Positions 24,395-32,905 of a stretch of DNA of 64,000 nucleotides are shown here, one piece after another (position 1 is the first letter of the stretch; every line of letters starts with the position of its first letter). The stretch comes from Oligoflexia bacterium (GTDB lineage Bacteria; Bdellovibrionota_G; JALEGL01). Below the pieces are notes generated by a model that saw only the letters and a program-made list of their open reading frames with translations, had not been told where the DNA came from and did no database searches. The position numbers and the translations under genes are program-made. The stretch is from NCBI GenBank assembly GCA_035326705.1, contig DAOLES010000001.1:561653-625652 (forward strand), given 5' to 3'.

Positions 24395-25756
24395 TTATGG
24401 CCCTAAAAATTTGATAGGAATTTGTTTTTCAATCTCATCAACGTGTATTTTAACGCTCACTTCAAAGTCTTCCTTGTACATATCTTTATTTAAAATCAAA
24501 AACAGGGGTATACGCTTATCTTCATTCTTTTTAAGGGTAATTGATTTAAAGGGCATGATACTTTCAAGTTGTTTTTGCTCTGACTCAACACTAATAGTGT
24601 AACGTTGTTCTTGTGCAGATTTATTGATTAAGTGGATTTCAAAAGCATTTCTAATTTGACCTGCATCAAACGTGTAGGGTCTACCACTTAACCTCAATAA
24701 GTTTGCCTCAAAATTTTGTCGATTTCTTAAGAAAACAGAAAACACTAAAAAACCAATAAGCAAGAGGACCATATACACATAGATTCTTGGTCGCAGCAGC
24801 TTTGTTTTTTCACCATTAAAACCATTGTAGGAATCATAACGAATAAGTCCTTTGAGTTGATTGGTTTTTTCCATGATTTCATCACAAGCATCAATACAAT
24901 TTGCGCAGCCTATGCACTCCATTTGCATACCTTGGCGTATATCTATTCCCGTAGGGCAAACAACAACGCATCGAGCACAATCTATACATGCGCCTCTATT
25001 TTCATCTTTTAGTTTTCCTCTGGGTTCTCCTCTTTTTTCATCGTAACCAATCACAAACGTATCATCATCGGTTAATGCTGATTGTAAACGACCATAAGGA
25101 CAAATAATTAAACAAAGCTGCTCTCTGAACCAAGCAAAGTTACCATAAAAAATGAAGCTTAAAATTAATCCCCACAAAAACACAGTGGGATGGGTTGAGG
25201 GTCCGTGCTGCCATAGCTCTATATAATAACTGTGCGGAACAAAGTAAGATATAAAACCAAAAGCAAATAACAAAGAAACCAAAGCATACAAAAAATATTT
25301 AAGCCCTTTCTTCATTATTTTTTCTTTATTCCAAGCTGACTTTTCCAAAATAAGTTGCTGATTTTTTGGACCTTCTATCCAACGTTCAATTTTCCTATAA
25401 ACGCCTTCTAAAATAACGGTTTGTGGACATAGGTATCCGCACCAGACTCGTCCAAACAAAGCCGTAATAAAAAACAAAGAAAAGGCTAAACCAGTAACGA
25501 TAAAAAAGATCAGATACACGTCTTGAGCATTAAAAACAAAACCTGCAATATTGAAAACCCGTTGATCCACTTGCAAAAGCAAAAAGCGTTCTCCACCAAA
25601 TTTAAGCAATGGAATAACAAAGAAAATAACAATGATGAGTGGAAACGTTACATTTTTAAATCGGGTGAAAAAACCTTTAACATCCGCCAACCTTATTTTA
25701 GGTCTACTTCCATCTTTTTGAATAGATGATTTATGTGTATATTCTGGCGATTGCAT
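24395..25756 (-). CDS. ccoG: CcoG (FixG/RdxA), cbb3 oxidase copper-assembly ferredoxin-like membrane protein
   Basis: Polytopic membrane protein of 453 residues that helps deliver and reduce copper for the cbb3 oxidase. It has hydrophobic helices at about 35-55, 80-105, 155-175, 190-210 and 330-350, and a double [4Fe-4S] region CIDCARCVVVCPTGIDIRQG / CIGCANCIDACDE (about 255-290). The C-terminal Ig-like FixG domain (ENLRL... to the end) is present. It is the last gene of the cco cluster, 47 bases after ccoP. No ccoH/fixH gene follows, which is unusual, although the accessory CcoG, CcoI and CcoS are all here. Confidence 0.94.
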   Translation of the reverse strand: MQSPEYTHKSSIQKDGSRPKIRLADVKGFFTRFKNVTFPLIIVIFFVIPLLKFGGERFLLLQVDQRVFNIAGFVFNAQDVYLIFFIVTGLAFSLFFITALFGRVWCGYLCPQTVILEGVYRKIERWIEGPKNQQLILEKSAWNKEKIMKKGLKYFLYALVSLLFAFGFISYFVPHSYYIELWQHGPSTHPTVFLWGLILSFIFYGNFAWFREQLCLIICPYGRLQSALTDDDTFVIGYDEKRGEPRGKLKDENRGACIDCARCVVVCPTGIDIRQGMQMECIGCANCIDACDEIMEKTNQLKGLIRYDSYNGFNGEKTKLLRPRIYVYMVLLLIGFLVFSVFLRNRQNFEANLLRLSGRPYTFDAGQIRNAFEIHLINKSAQEQRYTISVESEQKQLESIMPFKSITLKKNEDKRIPLFLILNKDMYKEDFEVSVKIHVDEIEKQIPIKFLGP

Positions 25757-25803
25757 CGCGCACCTTACCTTATATTAAATATTTTTGCTTGCACCTTGTA
25801 GTA

Positions 25804-26364
25804 CTAGCCTTTAATAATATCCCCTTGTGGCTCTTTAGCATTATCAGGCTCACTGCCTTCTAAACTAATAATATAAGCTGTAAGCTCATGAATGGTACTT
25901 TCTGACAAAACACCTTTCCATGCGGTCATCCCTTTTTCAAGAACACCTTGGTTAATGGTGTGTATAATTTTACTGGGTTCATAACCATGGATCCAAGCTT
26001 TATCAGTTAAGTTAGGGCCAATTCCGCCCTCTCCATTTGCACCATGACATACTTGACAGTTGGTTACATAAGCTTCTTTTGCACGAGCTATAACAGCTGA
26101 GTCATTGACCATTGCAATAATATCCTCATTACTGACATCCTTTTTAAGGCTATCCATTTTCTGCTCATGTTTTTCCAAAGCTTGGGCGTACTCGGTTTCT
26201 TGAGGATCTTTTTCAGTGAACACATAGTATTTGGTCCAATAAACAAAAGAAAAAATAATGGTTAAATAAAATGTTACCAACCACCAATTAGGGAGATTGT
26301 TATCATACTCTTCAATCCCATCATAACTGTGACCTTCTATTTTTTTATCTTGTTCATCACTCAT
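25804..26364 (-). CDS. ccoP: CcoP, cbb3 oxidase cytochrome c subunit (monohaem)
   Basis: A 186-residue subunit: N-terminal FixP_N region with one helix (NWWLVTFYLTIIFSFVYWTKYYVF, about 25-50), then a single cytochrome c domain with CQVCH (haem ligand His) and axial Met probably in GMTAW. Classic CcoP subunits carry two c-type haems and are about 300 residues; this one has only one. The ATG overlaps the ccoQ stop by four bases. It passes electrons from soluble cytochrome c towards CcoO; the second haem must be dispensable or replaced. Confidence 0.93.
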   Translation of the reverse strand: MSDEQDKKIEGHSYDGIEEYDNNLPNWWLVTFYLTIIFSFVYWTKYYVFTEKDPQETEYAQALEKHEQKMDSLKKDVSNEDIIAMVNDSAVIARAKEAYVTNCQVCHGANGEGGIGPNLTDKAWIHGYEPSKIIHTINQGVLEKGMTAWKGVLSESTIHELTAYIISLEGSEPDNAKEPQGDIIKG

Positions 26365-26531
26365 TGTTTTAACTCCTCATAAAAAAGGACGGTTGACTCA
26401 TTGGTCAATTTCTCTTTATTTTTTTTATTGAAAACATAGGCTAAAACACCCAAAAAAACTGCTCCAGTGAACAGTTGCGCAACAAGAGCTAAGTTCAACC
26501 AGGCATTTTCTGTTAATATTTCTTTTAACAT
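26361..26531 (-). CDS. ccoQ: CcoQ-like small membrane subunit of cbb3 oxidase
   Basis: A 56-residue reading frame: MLKEILTENAWLNLALVAQLF, one transmembrane helix at about 12-34 (LALVAQLFTGAVFLGVLAYVF), then a charged cytoplasmic tail NKKNKEKLTNESTVLFYEELKQ. It sits three bases after the ccoNO stop and overlaps ccoP by four bases. That is the exact position of CcoQ, which stabilises the oxidase. Sequence conservation of CcoQ is low, so the call rests on position, size and topology. Confidence 0.8.
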   Translation of the reverse strand: MLKEILTENAWLNLALVAQLFTGAVFLGVLAYVFNKKNKEKLTNESTVLFYEELKQ

Positions 26532-26534
26532 CCT

Positions 26535-28817
26535 TTATTGCTCCTTAATGTTTTTTCGGTCAACACCCAGTTTTTGTAAGTATGCAATCAACGCCACAAG
26601 CTCAGTATCGGCAGATGTATCAACCTTATCTTGTGCAAGAAGGTCATCAACGATAGACTGGGCTTGTTCAGTTGCTAACTGTTCTGCATTATTGATCATG
26701 TCTTGACTGTAATCAACGCCAAGCTTTTTCAAAGTACGCATTTTATAGCTTAGACTGCTATAATCTGCTTTTGAGTGTTCAAGAAACTCATAACTTGGCA
26801 TATTAGAGCCTGGTGAAGTAGATCTAGGGTTAATCATATGTTTGTAATGCCACAAGTTTGGATATTTTTTCCCAACCCTAGCCAAATCTGGACCAGTTCT
26901 CTTTGATCCCCAAAGATGAGGAAAGTCATTGGCAAATTCCCAGGCTTCTGACTTATGACCATAGCGCATACTTTCAGACAGTAAGCTACGGACCATTTGC
27001 GTGTGACAGTTATTACAGCCTTCTCGTATATAGATATCTCTACCTACCAGTTCTAGGGGTTGGTATACTGAGGCATTATGTTTCATAGGTACAGCCTTAT
27101 CCACCATAACTGCAGGAATAATTTGTGCCATTCCGCCAATTAAAACCGCAATCAAGGTAAAAACCGTAAACAATAAGGCTTTACCCTCTAAAGCTCTGTG
27201 CCAACTGACTTTTTCTTTTTTAGCACTTAAAAACGTAAAGATGGCAGCCACGGTAAAAACCATAGCCAAGCCTATCCATACAAAATAGTGTAATAAGCTT
27301 TTGGTTAGCAATCCAAACATTAAAACCAAGCCCAAAATGACCACCATAGAAATTGGACTGAATACTATTTTTTTCCAGGATAAATCTTCTTCAGCTTTTT
27401 CTTCTTCAATAACTTGAATTTTATAGTCAGTAGCTTGCCCTTGTCTGGCTGTCTTGAACAAGTTAATGATCATCATAATAAAGGTAACCAAATACAAGGT
27501 ACCACCGATCAAGCGCATCATATACATCAAGTGACTTTTGGTAATAGCCTCAAGAAAGTTTGGGTACAACAATGTGCCTTCAGCATTAAGTGCACGCCAC
27601 ATCAAACCTTGTGTTAAGCCACTGGCCCACATTGCGGCCACATAAAGTAGAATACCAAATAAGCCAATCCAGAAATGAAAATTAGCCCAGGATTTAGACC
27701 AAAGTTTGGTGCCATACAAACGCGGGATTAACCAATACAACATTCCTGCTGCCATAAAGCCATTCCAGCCCAAAGCTCCACCATGCACGTGACCAATAAT
27801 CCAGTCTGTACTGTGAACCAAACCATTGAATGATTTAATAGAAAGCATGGGGCCTTCAAAGGTTGCCATTCCATAAAAAGTGATGGCTGCCGCAAAGAAT
27901 TTGACCACTGGATCTGTTCTGAGTTTATCCCATGCCCCACGCAAAGTTAACAAACCGTTGATCATTCCGCCCCAACTTGGTGCCCATAACATCACACTAA
28001 AAATCACACCCAAGCTTTGTGCCCAGCTAGGAAGTGCTGAATATAAAAGGTGATGTGGTCCCGCCCAAATATACATAAAAACCAAGGCCCAAAAGTGAAC
28101 AATGGATAAGCGATACGAGTACACAGGACGTTCAACAGACTTAGGAACAAAATAGTACATGATGCCCAAAATAGGTGTGGTCAAGAAAAACGCTACTGCA
28201 TTGTGTCCATACCACCACTGAACCAAAGCATCCTGTACGCCTGAAAAAACAGAGTATGACTTGGTCAAAGAAACCGGCAAACTCATATTGTTAACCAAAT
28301 ACAAAATAGCTACAGTAACAATAGATGCAATATAGAACCAGATTGCCACATAAATATGCTTTTCTCTACGCTTGGCCAAGGTCCAAAAAAAGTTGATGGC
28401 AAAAATAACCCAAACAATCACCACCAAAATATCAATGGGCCACTCTAACTCAGCATACTCTTTAGATTGGCTCAAGCCCAAAGGCAAAGTGACCGCTGCT
28501 AAAACAATAATCAGTTGCCAACCCCAAAAATGCAGCTTACTCAAAACATCACTGGCCATCCGCGTTTTTAAGAGCCTTTGCATTGAATAATAAATCCCCG
28601 CAAACATCATATTACCCACAAAGGCAAAGATAACAGCATTGGTATGCAAAGGTCGTAATCGACCAAAGCTCAGATACGGTCCAAAATTGGTTTGCCAAAA
28701 AGCGATTTGCAAAGCCACAATCACTCCAACCAACATCCCCACAGCACCCCAAATCATGGTGGCCCAAGAAAATTGTCTTACAATCGAATCATCAAAATGA
28801 ATCTCTTTACTGTTCAC
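26535..28817 (-). CDS. ccoNO: Fused CcoN-CcoO catalytic and monohaem cytochrome c subunits of cbb3 oxidase
   Basis: A 760-residue fusion. Residues about 1-470 are CcoN: twelve-helix haem-copper oxidase with HTNAVIFAFVGNMMF (haem b ligand), WWYGHNAVAFFLTTPILGIMYYF (CuB His/Tyr region), GPHHLLYSALPSW, and HVHGGALGWNGFMAAGMLYWLIPRL (haem ligands). A two-helix linker follows (about 480-580), then CcoO: IREGCNNCHTQMVRSL (CxxCH) and SNMPSYEFL (axial Met). It reduces O2 at low oxygen and pumps protons. GTG start at 28817 overlaps ccoS by 11 bases, giving translational coupling. In most Proteobacteria ccoN and ccoO are separate genes. Confidence 0.96.
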   Translation of the reverse strand: MNSKEIHFDDSIVRQFSWATMIWGAVGMLVGVIVALQIAFWQTNFGPYLSFGRLRPLHTNAVIFAFVGNMMFAGIYYSMQRLLKTRMASDVLSKLHFWGWQLIIVLAAVTLPLGLSQSKEYAELEWPIDILVVIVWVIFAINFFWTLAKRREKHIYVAIWFYIASIVTVAILYLVNNMSLPVSLTKSYSVFSGVQDALVQWWYGHNAVAFFLTTPILGIMYYFVPKSVERPVYSYRLSIVHFWALVFMYIWAGPHHLLYSALPSWAQSLGVIFSVMLWAPSWGGMINGLLTLRGAWDKLRTDPVVKFFAAAITFYGMATFEGPMLSIKSFNGLVHSTDWIIGHVHGGALGWNGFMAAGMLYWLIPRLYGTKLWSKSWANFHFWIGLFGILLYVAAMWASGLTQGLMWRALNAEGTLLYPNFLEAITKSHLMYMMRLIGGTLYLVTFIMMIINLFKTARQGQATDYKIQVIEEEKAEEDLSWKKIVFSPISMVVILGLVLMFGLLTKSLLHYFVWIGLAMVFTVAAIFTFLSAKKEKVSWHRALEGKALLFTVFTLIAVLIGGMAQIIPAVMVDKAVPMKHNASVYQPLELVGRDIYIREGCNNCHTQMVRSLLSESMRYGHKSEAWEFANDFPHLWGSKRTGPDLARVGKKYPNLWHYKHMINPRSTSPGSNMPSYEFLEHSKADYSSLSYKMRTLKKLGVDYSQDMINNAEQLATEQAQSIVDDLLAQDKVDTSADTELVALIAYLQKLGVDRKNIKEQ

Positions 28818-28968
28818 GCTTTATCTCACTTTCTTCATCATCAAATGGTAACCACACAGAATCATCCATATGCTCGTACTCAGCATTTTTGACAGTGAAT
28901 ACAAAAAAGTAGGCTGCCAGTAAGATGATTGCTATGCCAATTGCGATGAGTAGTATCAATATATTCAT
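28807..28968 (-). CDS. ccoS: CcoS, cbb3 oxidase assembly protein
   Basis: A 53-residue protein: MNILILLIAIGIAIILLAAYFFVFTVKNAEYEHMDD and a short acidic tail. It has one N-terminal membrane helix and the characteristic E(Y)xxxDD segment of CcoS, needed for cofactor insertion into cbb3. It lies 19 bases downstream of ccoI and overlaps ccoNO by 11 bases in another frame. Confidence 0.9.
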   Translation of the reverse strand: MNILILLIAIGIAIILLAAYFFVFTVKNAEYEHMDDSVWLPFDDEESEIKREQ

Positions 28969-28987
28969 AATAAAAAGATGATTTGTA

Positions 28988-31342
28988 TCAGGTTTTTTTG
29001 ATTTGTTTAGATGAAATCACCAATACTGCAATTGAAAAAGCGGGCATAATGATTGCAGCTTCTAAAGGCCCTATCCATCCTATGGTTGCTAACCATGCCA
29101 CCAAGACGTTATACACCAAAGCTAAACTATAATTAAAGTAAACTAACTTTTTCCATATTTTTCCGCATTCAAAAAAATCTTTTAGCCACAGTAATGAAAA
29201 AGGTTTAAAGCTGAAGCTAGCACTGCTAGCAGCCACCAAGCTTTGCGACAAACTTGCGCCAGAAATATATGCCGCTTGCATGGCTTCAAGATCATTGAGA
29301 CCATCGCCTAAATACAATGTCTTTTCTTGATTTAAAGTTTGTTTCACCCATGCAAGTTTTTCATGCGGTAAACATTCATATCTAACATTTTCTTCATTGA
29401 TATGAAGTTTTTTTGCAATTTTTAAAACTGCTGCTTTTTTGTCTCCACTTAAGAGATACAATTTATTTGTTTTTTTTAAGTCTCGTAGCACGGATTCACT
29501 ATCTTTAAGTAAGACTTCATTGAACCTAAAATCACAACATTTTTTTTGATTTTTCATAAATACAACGGATGGTTCAGTACTGGTTTTATCTTTTCCAAGG
29601 TAATAATTTTGCCCTTGAAAAGTAAAAAACAACCCTTCACCAATTTTCTCTGTCACTTTGATATCCAACAATGTTAATTCCTCTTCTAACATACTATTAA
29701 AGATCTGCTGACTAAACGGATGTTTACTTTGTGCAACTGCACTGAACAAAACTGTTTTTTCTTCATTGGATAATTGATGGTAAGATAAACTCTTACTGAT
29801 TTCTTTATTTAAAAAAGTTAATGTGCCGGTTTTATCAAATACTATAGCCGTTATTTTTGCTATTGCACTTAATGTATTGCCGTTTTGTATATATACCCCT
29901 TTGTTAAAAAGTTTCTGTTGTAAAATAAATTGTACAATAGGCAAAGTTATTCCAATTGCGCAAGGGCATGTAATTACACTGATGGTTACAGCAGACAAAA
30001 AAGCCTGCTCAAAACTATTGTTAATTATGTTGTAGGAAAAGGATATTGCCAGCAGTACCAAAACAAAAACTGTATAGTACTTGGAAAAATCTAAAGAACT
30101 GATTTCTCCACCGTATTCAGATTGACCAATTGTAGATGATAAAGTTTTTAACCTAGAACTTTCAAAGTCTTCCAAACTTTCTAAATGCACCATTTGTATA
30201 CCAATGTATCTTGCTCCAGCATAAACCACATCACCTTTTGATTGATGAACAGCCTCGCTTTCACCACTAATCCACTGGTAATCAAACTCTAAAAGATCAG
30301 GGTCAATAACTTTACTTTCTGTTGGAACAATATCACCCGATCTTAAAACCAGTTTATCTCCATTTTTAACATCAGAAAAATCAATGGTATCTAAAGTGTT
30401 GTTGGGTAATAACTTTAAAATTTTTAAGCCTTTAAAATTAACAGAATTTAATATGCTTGCTCTGCTTCTCTCTAACCAACGCTCTTGTAAAAACCGTCCC
30501 AACAACATCAATGCAATAAACACACTCATGCTATCAAAATATGTTTTCTCTTCATAACCCAAAAGAAATGCCGTCCAAGAGCCAAAAAAGGAAAGTACAA
30601 TGCCCAAAGTGATTGGGATATCAAAATGAAAAACTTTACTTTTTATTGCACGAAAGGTTTTTTTAAAAAAATAACTCCCCCCAACAAAAAATGAAACCGT
30701 TGCAAAACCCATAATTAAAGCTTGCACAAAAGCATACAATATTCCATCTTCTTTATTTAGCCCAGTATAAATGGCAAAATTAAGTCCCATGATGTTTATT
30801 GCAAGCAGCGTACAAACACCCAAACGAATCAGTAATGTTTTATTATTATTGGTTGGTCTTTCTTCAAAAGCAATATTATAACCAAGCGATTGAATGGTTT
30901 TTAAGAAATCTTTTGTTTTTTCAAAGTCGGGAGCTTGATTGATAATATTTATACTTGAAGCAACTGTATTGATATTCACTTTTAAATCATATTTTTTTGC
31001 AACTTTCTTAATCAACCAAACGCATGCTGAACATTGAATGCCTTCTACATGAAAAATCAACCTTTGCTTATGCTTTTCATAAAATGTTCCAAAAGTATCT
31101 AAATTATTTTTACGTAAATCATCTTCTGACTGAGGTGAAAGATCACTATTTTTTAATTGGTAAAAGTTTTTTAACCCTAACTCATGGATTAATCCGTACA
31201 CATGTTCGCAACCAGAACAACAAAAACGATAATCCTGATTTTTTTTTAACTTTACGTTCCTGGGAATACGCAAGCCACAATGCAAACATTGTTCAGTTTG
31301 CACTTCAAGCTCTTCATTGTGTTTTTTCAATACTTGTCCCAT
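28988..31342 (-). CDS. ccoI: CcoI, copper-transporting P1B-type ATPase for cbb3 oxidase
   Basis: A 784-residue copper exporter that supplies copper for oxidase maturation. In order: N-terminal Cys cluster of the CcoI type (CLHCGLRIPRN...CCSGCEHVYGLI, about 18-50), an HMA domain with GIQCSACVWLIKK (about 96-108), paired helices, actuator WISGESEAV, the metal channel ITCPCAIGITLP, phosphorylation DKTGTLTF and hinge GDGLNDLEAM. It is the first gene of ccoI-S-NO-Q-P-G. An ATGA-N6-TCAT operator lies 45 bases upstream of its ATG. A possible -10 (TTAGAA, 31358-31353) would give a leader of only about four bases. Confidence 0.95.
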   Translation of the reverse strand: MGQVLKKHNEELEVQTEQCLHCGLRIPRNVKLKKNQDYRFCCSGCEHVYGLIHELGLKNFYQLKNSDLSPQSEDDLRKNNLDTFGTFYEKHKQRLIFHVEGIQCSACVWLIKKVAKKYDLKVNINTVASSINIINQAPDFEKTKDFLKTIQSLGYNIAFEERPTNNNKTLLIRLGVCTLLAINIMGLNFAIYTGLNKEDGILYAFVQALIMGFATVSFFVGGSYFFKKTFRAIKSKVFHFDIPITLGIVLSFFGSWTAFLLGYEEKTYFDSMSVFIALMLLGRFLQERWLERSRASILNSVNFKGLKILKLLPNNTLDTIDFSDVKNGDKLVLRSGDIVPTESKVIDPDLLEFDYQWISGESEAVHQSKGDVVYAGARYIGIQMVHLESLEDFESSRLKTLSSTIGQSEYGGEISSLDFSKYYTVFVLVLLAISFSYNIINNSFEQAFLSAVTISVITCPCAIGITLPIVQFILQQKLFNKGVYIQNGNTLSAIAKITAIVFDKTGTLTFLNKEISKSLSYHQLSNEEKTVLFSAVAQSKHPFSQQIFNSMLEEELTLLDIKVTEKIGEGLFFTFQGQNYYLGKDKTSTEPSVVFMKNQKKCCDFRFNEVLLKDSESVLRDLKKTNKLYLLSGDKKAAVLKIAKKLHINEENVRYECLPHEKLAWVKQTLNQEKTLYLGDGLNDLEAMQAAYISGASLSQSLVAASSASFSFKPFSLLWLKDFFECGKIWKKLVYFNYSLALVYNVLVAWLATIGWIGPLEAAIIMPAFSIAVLVISSKQIKKT

Positions 31343-31375
31343 GCTAAACGTCTTCTAACCTTATTCCAATAAAAC

Positions 31376-31421
31376 AAACCATGAGAAATATCATGTTTTT
31401 TTCATAAAACTTGCGTATAAA
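31376..31421. promoter_or_regulatory. Shared FNR-type operator between ccoI and the TauE-like gene
   Basis: CATGA-GAAATA-TCATG (31380-31395, centre 31387.5), with three further flanking A-T pairs, lies between the two divergent genes. On the plus strand TATAAA (31416-31421) ends seven bases before ATG 31429, so the operator is at about -41 of a leaderless start. On the minus strand -41.5 falls four bases before the ccoI ATG. Confidence 0.6.
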
Positions 31422-31428
31422 CATCTGC

Positions 31429-32100
31429 ATGGAACACGGAGCACACCATATAACTGAATTAACCACTTACTCTTCTTTTTTTGTATTGGGTTTCTTAACC
31501 AGTTTTCATTGCATTGGCATGTGCGGCCCCATAGCCATGCTGTTCATCTCTGACAATGACTCAGCTGTAAAAGAAAGTTTGAAGTATAATTTTTCGCGTT
31601 TGATTTCCTATATTGTTGTTGGAACCGCACTTTACTTTATTGGCACTCGTTTTTTAACGCCTCAGGTTAAAAAAATTAGTGCTCTTTTTCTGATCATTGT
31701 CATATTAAGCAATAGCCTTTTTAGGCTTTTTTCTGCCCCTTTATTTATTAAAAAACTGTTCATCCAGTTACAAAGCTCGGCCATAAAAGTGTTCCCTAAA
31801 AAGCACAAAAGTGTTGGTGTTGGTCTTTTTTCAGGTATTTTTCCCTGTGGCATGCTCTATGCTGCTTATATTGCTGCTTTAACCACACCCAACATTAAAA
31901 CAGCCCTTATCAGCCTTATTATTTTTGCTCTTGGAACCATGCCCATGCTATTTGGAGTTAATGTTTTAGGGGTAAAACTTTTTAAATCATTGTCTAAAAA
32001 AAATCAGCAGTATGTTTACCATACTTTGGCTACCGTATCATTACTGTTCATTTTTATGATGAATTTTATGTATTCGCATAGCAGTAGCCATATGCATTAA
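31429..32100 (+). CDS. TauE/SafE (UreH-like) family membrane protein, cbb3-associated
   Basis: A membrane protein of 223 residues from ATG 31429; a TTG six codons upstream lies inside the predicted -10 and is rejected. Six hydrophobic helices; N-terminal SFFVLGFLTSFHCIGMCGPIAMLF with the conserved HCIGMCGP motif, and a repeat version SGIFPCGMLYAAYIAALTT. Members of this subgroup sit beside cco genes in many bacteria and are thought to help copper or oxidase maturation; direct evidence is limited. It is divergent from ccoI and shares an operator with it. Its last four bases overlap the stop of the convergent FNR-like gene. Confidence 0.85.
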   Translation: MEHGAHHITELTTYSSFFVLGFLTSFHCIGMCGPIAMLFISDNDSAVKESLKYNFSRLISYIVVGTALYFIGTRFLTPQVKKISALFLIIVILSNSLFRLFSAPLFIKKLFIQLQSSAIKVFPKKHKSVGVGLFSGIFPCGMLYAAYIAALTTPNIKTALISLIIFALGTMPMLFGVNVLGVKLFKSLSKKNQQYVYHTLATVSLLFIFMMNFMYSHSSSHMH

Positions 32101-32828
32101 ACTTCTGCAATCTGTCTTATTTCTTCTATTTTTTTTAGATATATCTTTTTTGAAATCAGATCAATGTGGCCGAAATTCTTAAACTCTGAAAGTGTACGCA
32201 TAACTGACTCAGGTGTTGTGGAAACCATGGCAGCCATATCTGAACGCGTTAGTTTGATATCTAAAAAAAGACCTTGTTCAGTCTCAGTGCCGTGTGTTGA
32301 ACTTAATACAAATAATAGTTTTGCTATTCTCTGTTGTACATCTTTATTTTGAATATCGTTAAGTCTATTTTCAAAGTCATGTAGATCTTGTGTCATTTTT
32401 TGAATAACTTTCAAAGCAAGATCACTATCATTTTTAATTAAACCTATAATAAATTTTTTATCGACAAAACAAACTTCTGTATCTTGCATGGCAACGGCTG
32501 TAACGTTACTGCTTTGCTTTGAAATAATATCATACACCCCAATAGCTTCTCCTGGACTTATGATTTTATACAGGGTTTCTTTACCTTCTGCGCCATTTTT
32601 AACCAACTTTACTTGCCCAGAAACAAGACAAAAAACGCCGGGACAATCACTTTCTTCATAAAAAATGGTCTGTCCTTTTTTATAATGATGATTACTCTTA
32701 TGTAAATCCAGTTGTTGAAGATGTTTTTCAGCTAAATCAGAAAAAATGCCGTTAATTCTAGATGGGCAGGTTAAACAACTTTCCTTATCATGAACATGGC
32801 ATGCTTTATATGGCTTAATGGTTTCCAT
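32097..32828 (-). CDS. Crp/Fnr-family transcriptional regulator, probable oxygen sensor
   Basis: A 243-residue regulator. Residues about 25-140 form the cyclic-nucleotide-like beta-barrel (KKGQTIFYEESDCPGVFCLVSGQVKLV, ISPGEAIGVYDII). A long dimer helix follows (145-175), then a winged HTH with recognition helix TTPESVMRTL. Cys10, Cys18 and Cys21 at the N-terminus plus Cys120, which lines up with FNR Cys122, could hold an Fe-S cluster; the spacing differs from FNR. Glu207 and Arg211 match FNR Glu209 and Arg213, but Met210 replaces Ser212. It probably controls the cco cluster, the TauE-like gene and the universal stress gene through ATGA-N6-TCAT sites, one of which overlaps its own promoter. 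Confidence 0.9.
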   Translation of the reverse strand: METIKPYKACHVHDKESCLTCPSRINGIFSDLAEKHLQQLDLHKSNHHYKKGQTIFYEESDCPGVFCLVSGQVKLVKNGAEGKETLYKIISPGEAIGVYDIISKQSSNVTAVAMQDTEVCFVDKKFIIGLIKNDSDLALKVIQKMTQDLHDFENRLNDIQNKDVQQRIAKLLFVLSSTHGTETEQGLFLDIKLTRSDMAAMVSTTPESVMRTLSEFKNFGHIDLISKKIYLKKIEEIRQIAEV

Positions 32829-32830
32829 AA

Positions 32831-32862
32831 TCTACAAACATGATCTATATCATGTTTGTAGA
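32831..32862 (-). promoter_or_regulatory. Perfect 14-base-arm palindrome at the FNR-like gene start (autoregulatory operator)
   Basis: TCTACAAACATGAT (32831-32844), CTAT, ATCATGTTTGTAGA (32849-32862). It contains the same ATGA-N6-TCAT core as the two other sites and begins two bases upstream of the ATG at 32828. On the minus strand a TATAGA (-10-like, 32849-32844) lies inside it, with TTGTGT 18 bases upstream, so bound regulator should block its own promoter. Confidence 0.65.
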
Positions 32863-32905
32863 CAAAGACACAAAAAAATTAAATAGAATTAAGTTATTGA
32901 AATTA

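Noticed and set aside
31024..31347. 107-residue plus-strand reading frame with several Cys and His
   Set aside because: Antisense to the Cys-rich N-terminus of ccoI; the Cys/His content is a mirror effect of that region.
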